Shown here piece after piece: positions 1 to 10,005 of a DNA stretch of 64,000 nucleotides. The stretch lies in NCBI GenBank assembly GCA_000727475.1, contig KL647297.1, positions 464,421-528,420 on the forward strand. The letters are read 5' to 3'. The translations under genes were made by a program, and so were the position numbers. This DNA is from Sarcocystis neurona (lineage: Eukaryota; Apicomplexa; Conoidasida; Eucoccidiorida; Sarcocystidae). Within the stretch, counting starts at the first letter, position 1; every line of letters starts with the position of its first letter. The notes beneath the pieces were generated by a model. The model ran no database searches. It had not been told where the DNA came from and saw only the letters and a list, made by a program, of their open reading frames with translations.

Positions 1-782
1 AAACAGCGGCCGACTGTCTTCGTGTCGTCCGACCTCCTGCACGCTCTGCCACCACCACTTCTGCTGCTGGTGCGGTCTACGCTGCCGCCGGGAAAACTGC
101 TGCAGCAGCAGTCACCAGAAGAGGAAGGGCTATTGCTACTCATTGCGTTGCCGCTGCAGGAAAAAAACGTGCCATCTGAGGGACTGCCTGGTGGAGGGGT
201 GCCGTCGAGTTTTTCGCTGCTGTCGCGCAAGACCGCAGGACGCTCGCTTGTAGTGCGGCCGCGTATGCAGCTTCCGCCGACGTCGCTGACGCTGCTGCTG
301 CGTTTGCAGCTGCTGTCGACTGTCCCAGCGCTGCTGCTGCATTCGCTGAAGGGGCGTTCGCTGCTGGGGATGCTTTGGGTCCCCCTGTCGCAACCGACAA
401 AATCCTCCGCAGGTGACTGGCGCGTGGCGACAGCACCTGCCGTTGAACCGGGCTCTGCAGCAGATGCAGCAGCACGAGCTACAGCACCTGTACCGGCGGC
501 AGCCTCGGTAGCCGGTGAAAAAAGAGCAGCAGAAGACGGTCTCCCTGGTGATAGGTTTGTAGGAAGGCGTACAGACGAGCAGATGGGGAGACCGGTTTTC
601 CTGGCGTCCTGTCTCGCGTCTGCTGGTTTGACGCGGAAAAAGGAAGCCAGCGACGTCTGGCCCTTCCCAGAAGCTTGCTTCCGTCTTCCCCGTTGTAGCT
701 GCTCGCTGTTCGACGCTGGACGCGCCCGTACGCCTTCTGCTCCTGCTGCTGCTGCGTTCCCGGCTGTGGCAGAACGCGTCAC
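1..782 (-). other. Long open minus-strand frame running to the window edge; possible extension of MutY exon 2
   Basis: The reading frame of the proposed MutY exon 2 stays free of stop codons all the way to base 1, about 260 codons. It is Ser/Ala/Gly/Pro-rich with ordinary-looking stretches such as SEKLDGTPPPGSPSDGTFF. Either the donor at 782 is used and this is intron, or the protein carries a large low-complexity insert between its Trp and the SEVMLQQT block. GC- and CTG-rich DNA produces long open frames easily; two other minus-strand frames here are also fairly open. Only a transcript would decide. Confidence 0.3.
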
Positions 783-813
783 AGCCCACGAGGTGTACGG
801 CGGCGGGTCTCCC
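783..813 (-). CDS. MUTYH: MutY/MUTYH candidate exon 2 (31-nt microexon, or the start of a longer exon)
   Basis: A strong acceptor, a run of CTG triplets ending in CAG at 816-814, is followed by G GGA GAC CCG CCG CCG TAC ACC TCG TGG GCT. Joined to the CG left by exon 1 this reads R-GDPPPYTSWA. It continues LPWR into the family's Pro-Tyr-x-x-Trp pattern, which normally precedes S-E-V/I-M-L-Q-Q-T. A possible GTGACG donor at 782 would end the exon in phase 0, exactly where SEVMLQQT should follow. That block is not found in any minus-strand frame down to base 1, so the HhH and catalytic exons should lie left of the window. The implied intron (814-2138) is about 1.3 kb. Confidence 0.6.
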
Positions 814-2138
814 CTGCAGCAGCAGCAGACAGCAACAACAGCGCACTCGCGGTAAGGGGCAGCCCAAAACCCGCGTGGCTCGCTGCGCGCGCCTTTTTTC
901 TCGTTCTCTCACTTGCCCTTTTTGTCTACGAATACGTACTCAGCAACAACAAGAACGTGCAGTGGACCAGAAGCGCGGCCCGGCAAGACGGCTGCAGCAA
1001 GCGGGCTTTGCCGAGAACCAGCAGTCTTGACGCCGCACCAGGGGAGCAGCAACACCACAGAGAGGGAACGCACGTGAACAGCAGCGGGAGAGCAGACAGA
1101 GAAGGGCAGGAACGCGCAGCGTCAGCCGGCGCAGTCCTAAGCAAAGCGACCCAACAGCAAACAGGCGTAGTGACGCTCGGCCGTGAAAAGAAGGCAGCAG
1201 CCAACGACAGAGCAGCCGCAGCAGCATCAGCCTCCGCAGCCGAACAGCGCTTTTGAGCCGCAGCGGCGACACGCGGCAAACGTTCTGACTCGCGCGGCAG
1301 GGATGAGCCGTCTCGTCTCCGACGCAGGGCAGTCGAGTGACACCTGCTGCATGCACAAGCAAGCGCGTCGCTGAGCAGCCTCCCGCCAGAGACGGAAGTT
1401 TCGCTGAGCCTTCAGACATACTCGTGCACGCCGGAATCCGACTACATAAATAAGTAGGAAGTCCTCACAAAAACACCTAATACAATTTTGTATGTATGCA
1501 CCACATAGGGAAAGGTACGCGAGCATCCAAAGGCATCTCCCATGAAGAAATGCCGAAAGAAAGACACAGAGTGAGACGCTCCATCGCCATTTCGCCAAAA
1601 GCAGCAGTGCCGTCACCCGAGAACCGCGACCACCGGGTACGGCGTCCTAGGGCCCCGGCCGCAGCACACCGGGAGAGAAGGGAAGTGCGTTTCTTCGAAC
1701 AACTACCGTAGCTGTAGGCGAACGATAGTGCGCATATATGTGTATCAAAAAATAGTGAGAATGCCATCTAAGTGCTTCTCCTCCCTCTAGGTGGCGCGAG
1801 ACAGAAAGCTCTTCAAATTAAACGAAGGCGTTACGGACCTACGGAGAGGAGTGTACCGGTCACCTGGCGGCCCGGTGCCCAGACGGTGTGTTTCTGCTGC
1901 TAGCTCTCTCCCCTTCTATCTCTACCTACACACGAGATAATATATACCGCTGTGTCGCGACCCGATGCAGCGGACGCGCCAGTGCGTACAAGCAACACCC
2001 CGTTGACTCTCCTTGCTGAAGCAAGGCTTCACGCGAAGCCTGTAGAAGCTTTCGCAAGAGTTCCCCAACGGCAAGGAAGACTGTCTGCTTGGCAGTCGAG
2101 AACACCGATAGAACGGTAGAAAGAATCAGTTTGCGTAC
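814..2138 (-). other. Putative MutY intron 1
   Basis: No frame on either strand carries a recognisable domain. The part at 900-1400 has scattered CAG-type triplets and could hide a small exon, but I see none that fits MutY. The interval lies between a GTACGC donor and a CTG-rich acceptor. Confidence 0.4.
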
Positions 2139-2746
2139 CGCCATGGCAGCTTCCTGCGATGCAGAGAGAACCAGCGCAGCAGGGCCTCTCGGAAGGCGCG
2201 CAGTGCTGCTGGCGAATCGACGAACAGGTGGTATCTATCACAAGCCCCGCAGGCGACACACGCCTTCCGCATGTCTTCCAAGTCCTCTTCTACTTCTTTT
2301 TCTTCTTCTTTTCTGTTTTCACCGGTCGCCTCCCCTTTGGCCCCTGCCTCTCCCCTCCCGTCCTCGCCAATCTCTTCTGCAGCTGCTTGCTCCTCCTCCC
2401 GCGTCTGCGCTCTCCCGCCCCCCGTCTCGCGATCTCCAGCCGTCGCGCAGCGCTGCCCAGGGCAGCACGGGCAGCAGCAGCCCACCGCCATCCCACCCCC
2501 CAGAGACTGTGAGAGAACGTCCTCGCGCGCTGCACCACTGCAGCACAGAGAGTCACAAGATGGATAGGCGCGCAGCAGGGAAAGACAGAGAGGAGACGCG
2601 CCCGCGTGCGAGTATCTACACGTACGTATAATATTGACGAGACGGAGGGCTGTTTCGGCTGCCGACGTCTGACGCCGCGGAGGACACGCACGAGAAAGAC
2701 GCCGAAGACACCCCTCCGGTTCCACGCAGGATTCACAAAGAGACAA
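2139..2746 (-). CDS. MUTYH: MutY/MUTYH-type adenine DNA glycosylase, first recognisable exon (N-terminus)
   Basis: The exon ends with the conserved N-terminal block of A/G-specific adenine glycosylases: HLFVDSPAALRAFREALL followed by RWF and RKLPWR. This matches the HLF-D-AFR-LL-W-LPWR pattern of MUTYH. The enzyme removes adenine mispaired with 8-oxoguanine in base excision repair. Reading past the LPWR codons gives a stop three residues later, but a GTACGC donor starts at 2138 and leaves CG as the first two bases of a split Arg codon. The upstream 150 codons are low-complexity (Cys-rich, then Glu/Lys-rich) and hold no recognised domain. The ATG at 2746 is only the first in frame. Met codons nearer the conserved block, or an upstream exon, are possible. 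The family call is firm; the start is not. Confidence 0.8.
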
Positions 2747-3432
2747 CGAAGCAGGCGCAGCCCCAGACCAGCCGTCGCGTCCCTTCCTGCCGGCAGACTT
2801 CCGCAGGCAATCAAATCTAAAGTCGGTGGGCGTACAAGTTCTCGCACACGTACAAGTTCTCGCACATCGTTAAGTTGCAAAGGCTTACAAGAAACGTGCC
2901 CCACGCCGAAGGGAACTACCAACCGACACACTTCTTGAGATACGCGCATTCCCGCTTGTCGCTTGCCCTCAACGCGGACTGCAAATTCGCGTGCGACAGA
3001 AATACGTATATACAAATATGGACACAGAGATACGCGACCTCCCCTTTTCATCAGTAAGTACCGTTCCTCTGTCTTTCTTTGTCTTTCTCTCCCTCTCGAT
3101 GTATATGTCTCCCCACTTGGTTGCCGTCTCCCTCTCTCCGTCTCCCTCGACCCGCCTTCCTCCCTTTCGATATCTGCACGTGTGTCTCTCTCTATGGACG
3201 TGCACGCGCTCCCTCCCAGTATACATACACTGCGCAGACGACAGATGCGAGTATGAGTTGCTGCACACGTGAGGAGACCTGCAAGAGGCCCCCCATCTCT
3301 CACGTACGCAACTTCCGCGTATCGACACGTCGACGGATACTCGAAGATTATCAAGCGACGCGTCTGAAGGTTGCAGCGCGCGTTTGTGTATGCGCGTGTC
3401 AACTCTAAGGAAGATCAAAGAGTGTCCGACGA

Positions 3433-3670
3433 GGCACCTGCAGATTGCGGCGTGCGTTTGTAAATGTAGGGGACACCGACTGTCAGGATTTTCGAAGAGC
3501 TGCAGACAACGCGTTTCTTGACCGCAAGGGGAGGCGCCTGTATGTGTAGACACCGACGTGTTTATAGCCTGCAGGAAGCGCCTGTATACGTAGACACCGA
3601 CAGCTTTGCAGATTGTGGCATGCGCTGTGATATGCAGAGATTACCGACTGCCAGATTTTCTTCTGTGTCC
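3433..3670. repeat. Degenerate minisatellite
   Basis: Two kinds of diverged repeat are interleaved. GCGCCTGTATGTGTAGACAC near 3534 recurs as GCGCCTGTATACGTAGACAC near 3582, a spacing of about 48 bases. A longer block starting CTGCAGATTG near 3440 and ending in GACTGTCAGGATTTTC recurs near 3605-3660 with several changes. The open frames across it seem to be by-products of the repeat, with no sign of a gene. Confidence 0.6.
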
Positions 3671-5392
3671 ACTTCAACGTGCACTCGGGCTGGGCGTGGT
3701 AACGTTGACAGACAGAAACAACGTGGGAGTCTACTTTTTTACGTCTTCGTCTCCTGCGCAGATGTTACCCTGCTGCTTCACCCGTCCAGCTCAGCGACGT
3801 CAGACCGCAGATCTCAACTACTGCAGTGAACGTGATGCCGGCCCGCCAAGTTGCAGTCCGCTGAGAAAACGCGCACGACATTCCACTGGACGACAACAAA
3901 CAAATCAGACGCCTGCAGAGAACGACTCGGGCAGCTGGGACGCAGACCCGCGCCCATGCCTGCATTTACGTTCATGTGTGTCCAAGGCGCTCCCGGAGAC
4001 GCGGGCCACCATGAGAGAAGTCTTGCGCATTTCTATCGACTGAGTCGCTCTTCCGATAGTGTGTCCCTCTTCTACGTCGCTGCTCTCTGCTGCTTCAGCA
4101 CGCCCCACCTCCACTTTTGCCAACAGCCCCTACACACACAGACACACACACACACACACCCCTGGCTTCGACTGGCCTTCCCAACCTTGTGGACACGAAC
4201 AGTCTGTGGGCAGTACAGAAGCTTACGCGCACCTCCACACAAATCCACACGTACGGGTTAGGAGACGCAGACATACATACACACACACGTACACTCGGAC
4301 CGACGCAGAAGTATCCGTTGGTAAGGCGCGCTTCCACGTATGCGTCCAAGTACGGCGGGGCCTCGCCCACAGCTCTTCCTCTGCATCTTTGTGGAACTCT
4401 TCATCTCGCAATATGCGTAAAGACACGCCCATGAACTGGCAGCCGCGTGTGTTTTGCGTCTTCGCTCCACACGCAGACAGCCCCAGTATCTCTCGCTCTC
4501 GAGCCACACACACACACACGTACGCGGGTGCGGCAAGGGGACGTTGTGTGTACGCACGCTCAGGGCTTCCCGCGCAGCTTTGTGGCCCGGTATATTGAGT
4601 GGGGATACGGAGACGCGTGCATGCTACACGTTTGTGGATACGTCTATGCGTGGGTGGGGTGGGTCTACCGACGTGTCGCAGTGCGCACGTCTGCAGACAT
4701 TGACTCGTGTACATATGTGTGTGTTTGCGGAGGAAGGCGGGAGTCGATCGACGCGCGTGTGCTGCTGCAGCTCTGCAAAACTGGAGATGACTTCTCCCGC
4801 GAGTTGAGGCGCCCCAGTGCCCTGCGGCACAAGCGTGTAGGTTCCCTTGAGATACGTGTCTCATGAATTCTTTTCGAAGATGTGAACAACGCAGGTGTGG
4901 CAGGGGTCTGTGTCTCGTCCCACATTTCTTTACTCCGATATATTCCACTGCGTACCCCGTTAAATCTGTGTTTGCCTAGAAAAAGACGAATATAAAGACC
5001 TCCTCTTCACACACACGCGCGTACGCGTGCGCACCATGCCGAAGCGTATACACATATACATATATATATACATATATATGTGTGTGTGGGCAGATCTACT
5101 ACATAAGCTGTGTGCGGGCGGGATGTGGAGATATTTGGGACTGCACCTCCTGAGTGTCAGATATATAGATATACATACAGATGTAGATATAGACAGGTAT
5201 GCACAGATGGGTAGATATTTAGTGATAGATCGATACAGGGATATATATATTGACAGATACAGATGTATGAATATCGATAGATGGGGATAGACAGATATAG
5301 CAAGATACAGGTGGATAACGGCTGAGAATAGCCATGCCCTTTAGAAATGTGAAAGATAGAAACTAACACCAGTGAGCCTGCGTCCTTGTGCA

Positions 5393-5424
<32 letters not shown>
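5393..5424. repeat. (CA)n microsatellite
   Basis: An uninterrupted CA dinucleotide run of about 15-16 units, next to GATA/TA-type simple sequence at 5155-5310. Confidence 0.9.
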
Positions 5425-5430
<6 letters not shown>

Positions 5431-5560
5431 TATTTCTGTGTCACACATGCACACGCCTTTTTTATACACGTGTTATTTTCAGAGAGAAAGGGGAAGAAGG
5501 AGAAGGTAGTGGACGAATCTCCTGTGTCTCTGAGTCCTGATGCGCTGCTACAGAAGTGAA

Positions 5561-8500
5561 AACAGGAAAGTTACTGTCTCACTGGGCTGCCTGAAAGTTG
5601 CAAGTGCGTAAAAAGATTCTCCTCCCTGTCCTATTTTTGGTAAAGAAGGGATTGGGGGTGACTCTACGCCATCTTCGTTTGAACAGACATCCTACAGGGG
5701 CATGCATAAGAACGTGGGCGTCGCTACAGAATATATTAACACATATGTATGCACTTACGTGAACAGAAGAAACCTTCAGCTGTGTCCACCAGACGTGGAA
5801 ACCCACGCGGGTGGACGTGGTGAGTCCGCTCCTAGACCCACAAGGGGGGAAGTCGGGCAGGAATGAGAAGTTTAACTCTATAATCGTCCGTTTGTTGAAG
5901 ACGGTCCTGGAGGCTGTTGTGCGCTGGCCGGCTCACTCAATATGAAAGGAGGAAGTGTGTATCCATCACAGCACAGCCGAAGGACACTCATGTACACAAA
6001 TATTTCAGCATGAAATACACTTGAAAATGTACACACGTAATTGCGCTTCGACATACTTATATATGTAAAGTTGAGTTTGTACATATATATATATGTACGC
6101 ATGAATTTGCATTTGTGTGGATCCGTGTACAGGTAGAAACACTTGTTTTCACTGTGGGGAGACACGGATAGGAGACATACACGTGTCTGTACATCTGCTG
6201 GTGCAGATGTGAACGAAGGCTTTAGAAGGGAAGACGAATAAACAGTGAAGGAAGAACGGGGCGGAGGAGCGGAAGTGGCAAAGCTCCGCGGCGCGTGCGT
6301 GGCAGTTCTCACGGTACGTATAGAGACCCAAGAATACGCACGTGTCTCTTTGTCTGATTCGTTTCAGCCGCTCTTTGAACACCTGTTTCCTTCACTAGGA
6401 CAAATGACACAAGTGAAACGAAAGTGAGATGCTGTAGAGGACGTCCGCGTCGTACAGGTTTGTATCGACGTTCACCAGCTGTACGGGACTGCCGGGGTGC
6501 ACACCGACTAGGCCACACAAATTCTCGAGAACGAGGTTCAAGAGGCTTTTGTTTTGTTCCCTGCGCTTTTAAGCTAAACGGTACCTCTGCAAGGGACATA
6601 CCCGGATTTACGACTTCGCGTGTGTAAGTATATGTATCGCACATATATACGCGTGTATGTATGTACGTACATACGAACATTCATACACACATGTCACGTT
6701 TACACATAGATGGAGTTCCTTAACGCTTGTCTACGTCATACTGCACCCCGCCACACACCTTCCTCCGTGCTTACACAGCTGCGTATCTGCGTGGACATAT
6801 AAATGTGTACATACGTCGTGTGCGGGTGGATTTGCGAACAGAGTTTCCTGGGTGTCCGGGTGGCCGCATGTGTGAGCACCGCGACTGCTGCATGCCGTTA
6901 GCTACCGGCGCACGCGCGCGGCAGCAGGCATGAACAACATGATATCGCAAGAGTTTTCTCTTCGCCCCGAATCGGCGTCGGCATCTCCAGTACTTTATTG
7001 GTGTAGAGATATAGTGTTCATTTGGTGTTGTCCCTTATTTTGGTATGGCCTGAGTTCGCCATGGTCTCGAGGGGCGCGTACTGCGGCATTAAGTGAACCG
7101 ATCCATTTGGGTGTATATATCCGCATAGGGGACTGACACTGTTCCACGTGTTCCCTCCCTGTCTTCTCTTCCTACCGCTTCTTGACGGTTGCTCGCGGTT
7201 GCCTTTTTCCCTTTGTGTCCTGCCGGAGCATACCGGGAGCACGAGCTGAAACACGCAGCCGGACCGGATAGAAATAGCACGCTATTGGAACGGTGGACGG
7301 CTGACGGCAGTTCAGCGCCGTGTAAACACACTCAAAACGGAAGAAAATTTTGCGGCGAAAAGGAAACCCCAGGCGTTCTTGTCACCCCTACACACAGGTG
7401 TTGGTCTTTCAGTCCCACGGTTCCGCGCTTGTACATCGACGGTGGAATTTTTTCGTTGAAAGGTGTGTGCCGCAGCGACGGGGCGGAGAAACACAAGAAG
7501 CCACAGAGATGATGTCTACCGAAAAACTGTTCGTGGCCTTCCACTCTTCCCCGTCTGTGAGCTGACGTGTTGAAAGAGGAGCATCTAGGAACCTTCCATG
7601 AAGAAGCGGTTCGTCCACGTGTCCCTTCCCTTCATCCTAGCTTACGCTGGAGACCCGGCTTGATAGTGGAAAACCATCCATTATATCTACGCGGATGCAA
7701 CAACGTCTTAACTTCGTCTTCCCAAACGTCATTTCCCCGGCCTCTTCCCGACGTAGATCGCCTTCGCATCCTCCGCTTCGTCCTCAGCTGCAGCACCTCT
7801 CTGCTTCGCGCTTTGTAACTTCATCTTTTGAAGATCTCTTGCTTGCATTGCTACTCCTCCTACGCCTTTTCTTTCTACGTCCTCCTTCCGTAAAGCTGTC
7901 GTTCAAATACAGGAGGAATACTGCCATTCTTAATTGTAATCACGCTCAAACGTGAGCGCCTCTCTGCTCTCAAAGAGTTCACGCCTTAGATGCCACTTTC
8001 TTACGGAAAGTTAGGCTGTCCCGGCAAGGCGGGTTCTTTCTCAGGACGACAAGTTCTCTACCTTTTCTTTTAAAATGTCTTTACACTTTTACAGGTTTTA
8101 AGATACCAAGTGCGGGGCACGTCACGCGCTTATCGATGCAGCTGGACGCTGTGTGAGCTAGACCTGCGTGTCCGGGAACATACGCAGGGGACCGACTGCA
8201 GACACTTTTGCGTATATCTGCCGGGAAAACGGAGAAGTTTCGTTTCCCGTCGGATAACGTACACGCGACGAGCCAGCCGCTGCGCTCTTTCCGCCGCAAG
8301 TGCGTCTTACTTGGTATTATCCAAACTCCGAGACGTGTAATCTGACTCACGCAGTAGAATATAAACATGAAGACAGCAGGGTGTCAAGAGAAAGCTGAAC
8401 AGCTTGTCCGTAGATGCCTGGGCGCCTTTCGACAATAGCTGATGTTGTGTCGTCACAGCAAACGTAGACTTCTACGCATTTTTGAAATGCCAAAATATAC

Positions 8501-9573
8501 TACGCAGGTAAGCGCAAGCGTCACGTCGCTCGATTTGAATCGGTGAGTCTGTTATCCTTGTCGAGCATCGCTGCCTCTCTGTGTGTAAACGACTGTCACG
8601 GGTACCCGTCAAGGGAACCAGGTTTCAATCAGAACCAGGGAGTGGACGCAAAACGAACCGTCTGTATGCACCTTCTCGCGTCAGGCTTTCTGCGGCGTGA
8701 CACGGGCACCGACACTTTTCCAGGACTTCTTCTTTGAGACGCGCTGACGCGCCCGCTGCCTTCGGTATCGGTTAAAAACAGCTCCTGGTGTACCGGAGCC
8801 TGTCATTCCTGCCACCGCTGCAGGCGCAGCTCTACAGTTCTTGTAATCCGGTATCTGGCACACAACTGCTGCCTCAGCGTGAGGGCAACAAGGCACATAC
8901 CACTCTAGGTCCTGCTACCGGGGCTGTAGCCGCTGCAGTGCTGCTGCTGCTTTAGGTGGGGTATTGCCGCTGTTTCCTTTCTGCGTGACGCTTTTGGGTG
9001 TGAGATGGGCTGCAGACTCGTAACCGCCAGCGGAGGGTGTGTAAGTGCTTCTGCGTCAACCGCTCTCGCGGTAGCTACAGTTTGCACTTTCTTGTAGGGG
9101 AGTGTCTTCCTTTAAGTGTCCCTTCTCTGCTGTGTTACAGCGCTCGCTATACCACGTCTTTCGTACGATTCCTCTTTTTGACGTGCTGTCATCTCAGGCA
9201 CTGCCTTTGTGTCTGCCCTGGTGCTGTTCTTGTCACGTGTTTAGTGTCAGAAAAGTTCAGGAACTGGGGACAGACAGGCCAGTGCGAGAGGGCAGCTGCC
9301 GTGCGGCGTTGGTGCTGCCCTCCTGTCTCTCTGCGTTACGCTGCTGTCTTTTCTCGACAGCGTCTTCGTTTTTGTCTTTCCGCCTGATGTGTACTTTCTT
9401 TTCCCACCTGCACACATCCAGGTTGTCGATTGTCGCAGCGCTTCTGTCACTAGGGTAGGTCCCTCGCCGGATGTGTCCCCCCCGCCTTGTGCTTCCCCTG
9501 TCCGTCTCACTGGAGTTTGCGTCTCCTTTTCACGCCACGAGTATTTCTGTGCACCACAGCTCTCTTCTGAAAA
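5561..9573. other. Gene-poor, repeat-poor stretch
   Basis: Mostly unique sequence without long triplet tracts and with few microsatellites. I recognise no coding exon apart from the weak candidate at 8681-9087. The pyrimidine-rich part at 9090-9573 lies directly upstream of the sigma adaptin gene and probably holds its promoter and 5' leader, but no motif can be named. Confidence 0.4.
8681..9087 (-). CDS. Weak candidate: small Ala-containing minus-strand gene or gene remnant
   Basis: Two adjacent minus-strand frames look mildly coding. The frame at 9087-8905 includes HPPLAVTSLQPISHPKASRR and a short CAG tract read as Gln. The frame at 8896-8681 includes AEAAVVCQIPDYKNC and ends in a basic tail. 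The CAG-bearing strand is the same one that codes elsewhere in the window. The two pieces are in different frames and I cannot find convincing splice sites to join them. No family is recognised. Confidence 0.2.
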
Positions 9574-10005
9574 ATGATTCATTTTGTGCTACTACTGAAC
9601 CGGCAGGGCAGAACACGTTTGTCACGTTGGTACGAGGGGGGGCTCACAGACGTGGAGCGGCTGCAGCTCGAAAGTGGCGTGCACGCAGCGGTGCTCCAGC
9701 GCCAGCGTCGCTGGTCAAATATTTGTGACTTCCGTTCCTACCGTCTGGTGTACAGGCAGTATGCAGGCCTTGTCTTCGTTGTTTGTATCGATAGCGTGGA
9801 AAATGACCTAGCTATTTACGAGGCTATTCAGCTCTTCGTCGAAGTTCTCGACAAATACTTCGGGACTGTCTGCGAACTAGATGTCATTTTCCATGTGGAC
9901 AAGGTCTACTACTTGCTCGACCAGTTTATTCAGGCGGGAGATATCGTCCAAACCAGCACGCAGAGAATCGTGGAACGAGCTAAGCGCCTCGACAACGCTG
10001 ACTGA
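9574..10005 (+). CDS. Sigma subunit of a clathrin-type adaptor complex (AP-2 or AP-4 sigma)
   Basis: This complete, intronless 143-residue frame has the normal length of small sigma adaptins (about 140-145). Family landmarks in order: the start MIHFVLLLNRQGRTRLSRWY, YRQYAGLVFVVCID at about 60-73, FVEVLDKYF at about 88-96, VCELDVIFHVDKVY near 100, and a final amphipathic helix. Sigma subunits form the core of AP heterotetramers and help bind dileucine sorting signals on vesicle cargo. Subtype is ambiguous. ENDLAIYE and the YRQYA form recall AP-4 sigma, while NRQGRTRL, YAGL, the TS-x(4)-IVER ending and overall pattern recall AP-2 sigma, and FHVDKV is AP-3-like. No AP-3-type C-terminal extension is present. 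The start is fixed by homology to the first residue. Confidence 0.92.
   Translation: MIHFVLLLNRQGRTRLSRWYEGGLTDVERLQLESGVHAAVLQRQRRWSNICDFRSYRLVYRQYAGLVFVVCIDSVENDLAIYEAIQLFVEVLDKYFGTVCELDVIFHVDKVYYLLDQFIQAGDIVQTSTQRIVERAKRLDNAD

Larger units (their letters stand above)
2747..5560. other. Intergenic, repeat-rich stretch
   Basis: The stretch holds CT-rich runs (3060-3200), the minisatellite noted separately, short CA tracts (about 4133-4161, 4265-4290, 4506-4520) and a GATA-like/TA tract (5040-5310). Open frames of up to 370 codons exist on both strands, but they are Cys/Arg/Tyr-rich translations of CA/TG-type repeats with no domain, so I annotate none. Confidence 0.5.

Noticed and set aside
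2290..3402. 370-codon minus-strand frame upstream of MutY exon 1
   Set aside because: Arg/Cys/Tyr-rich translation of CT/GA and GC-rich simple sequence with no domain; it ends in poly-Lys from a T-rich run and overlaps MutY exon 1 in another frame.
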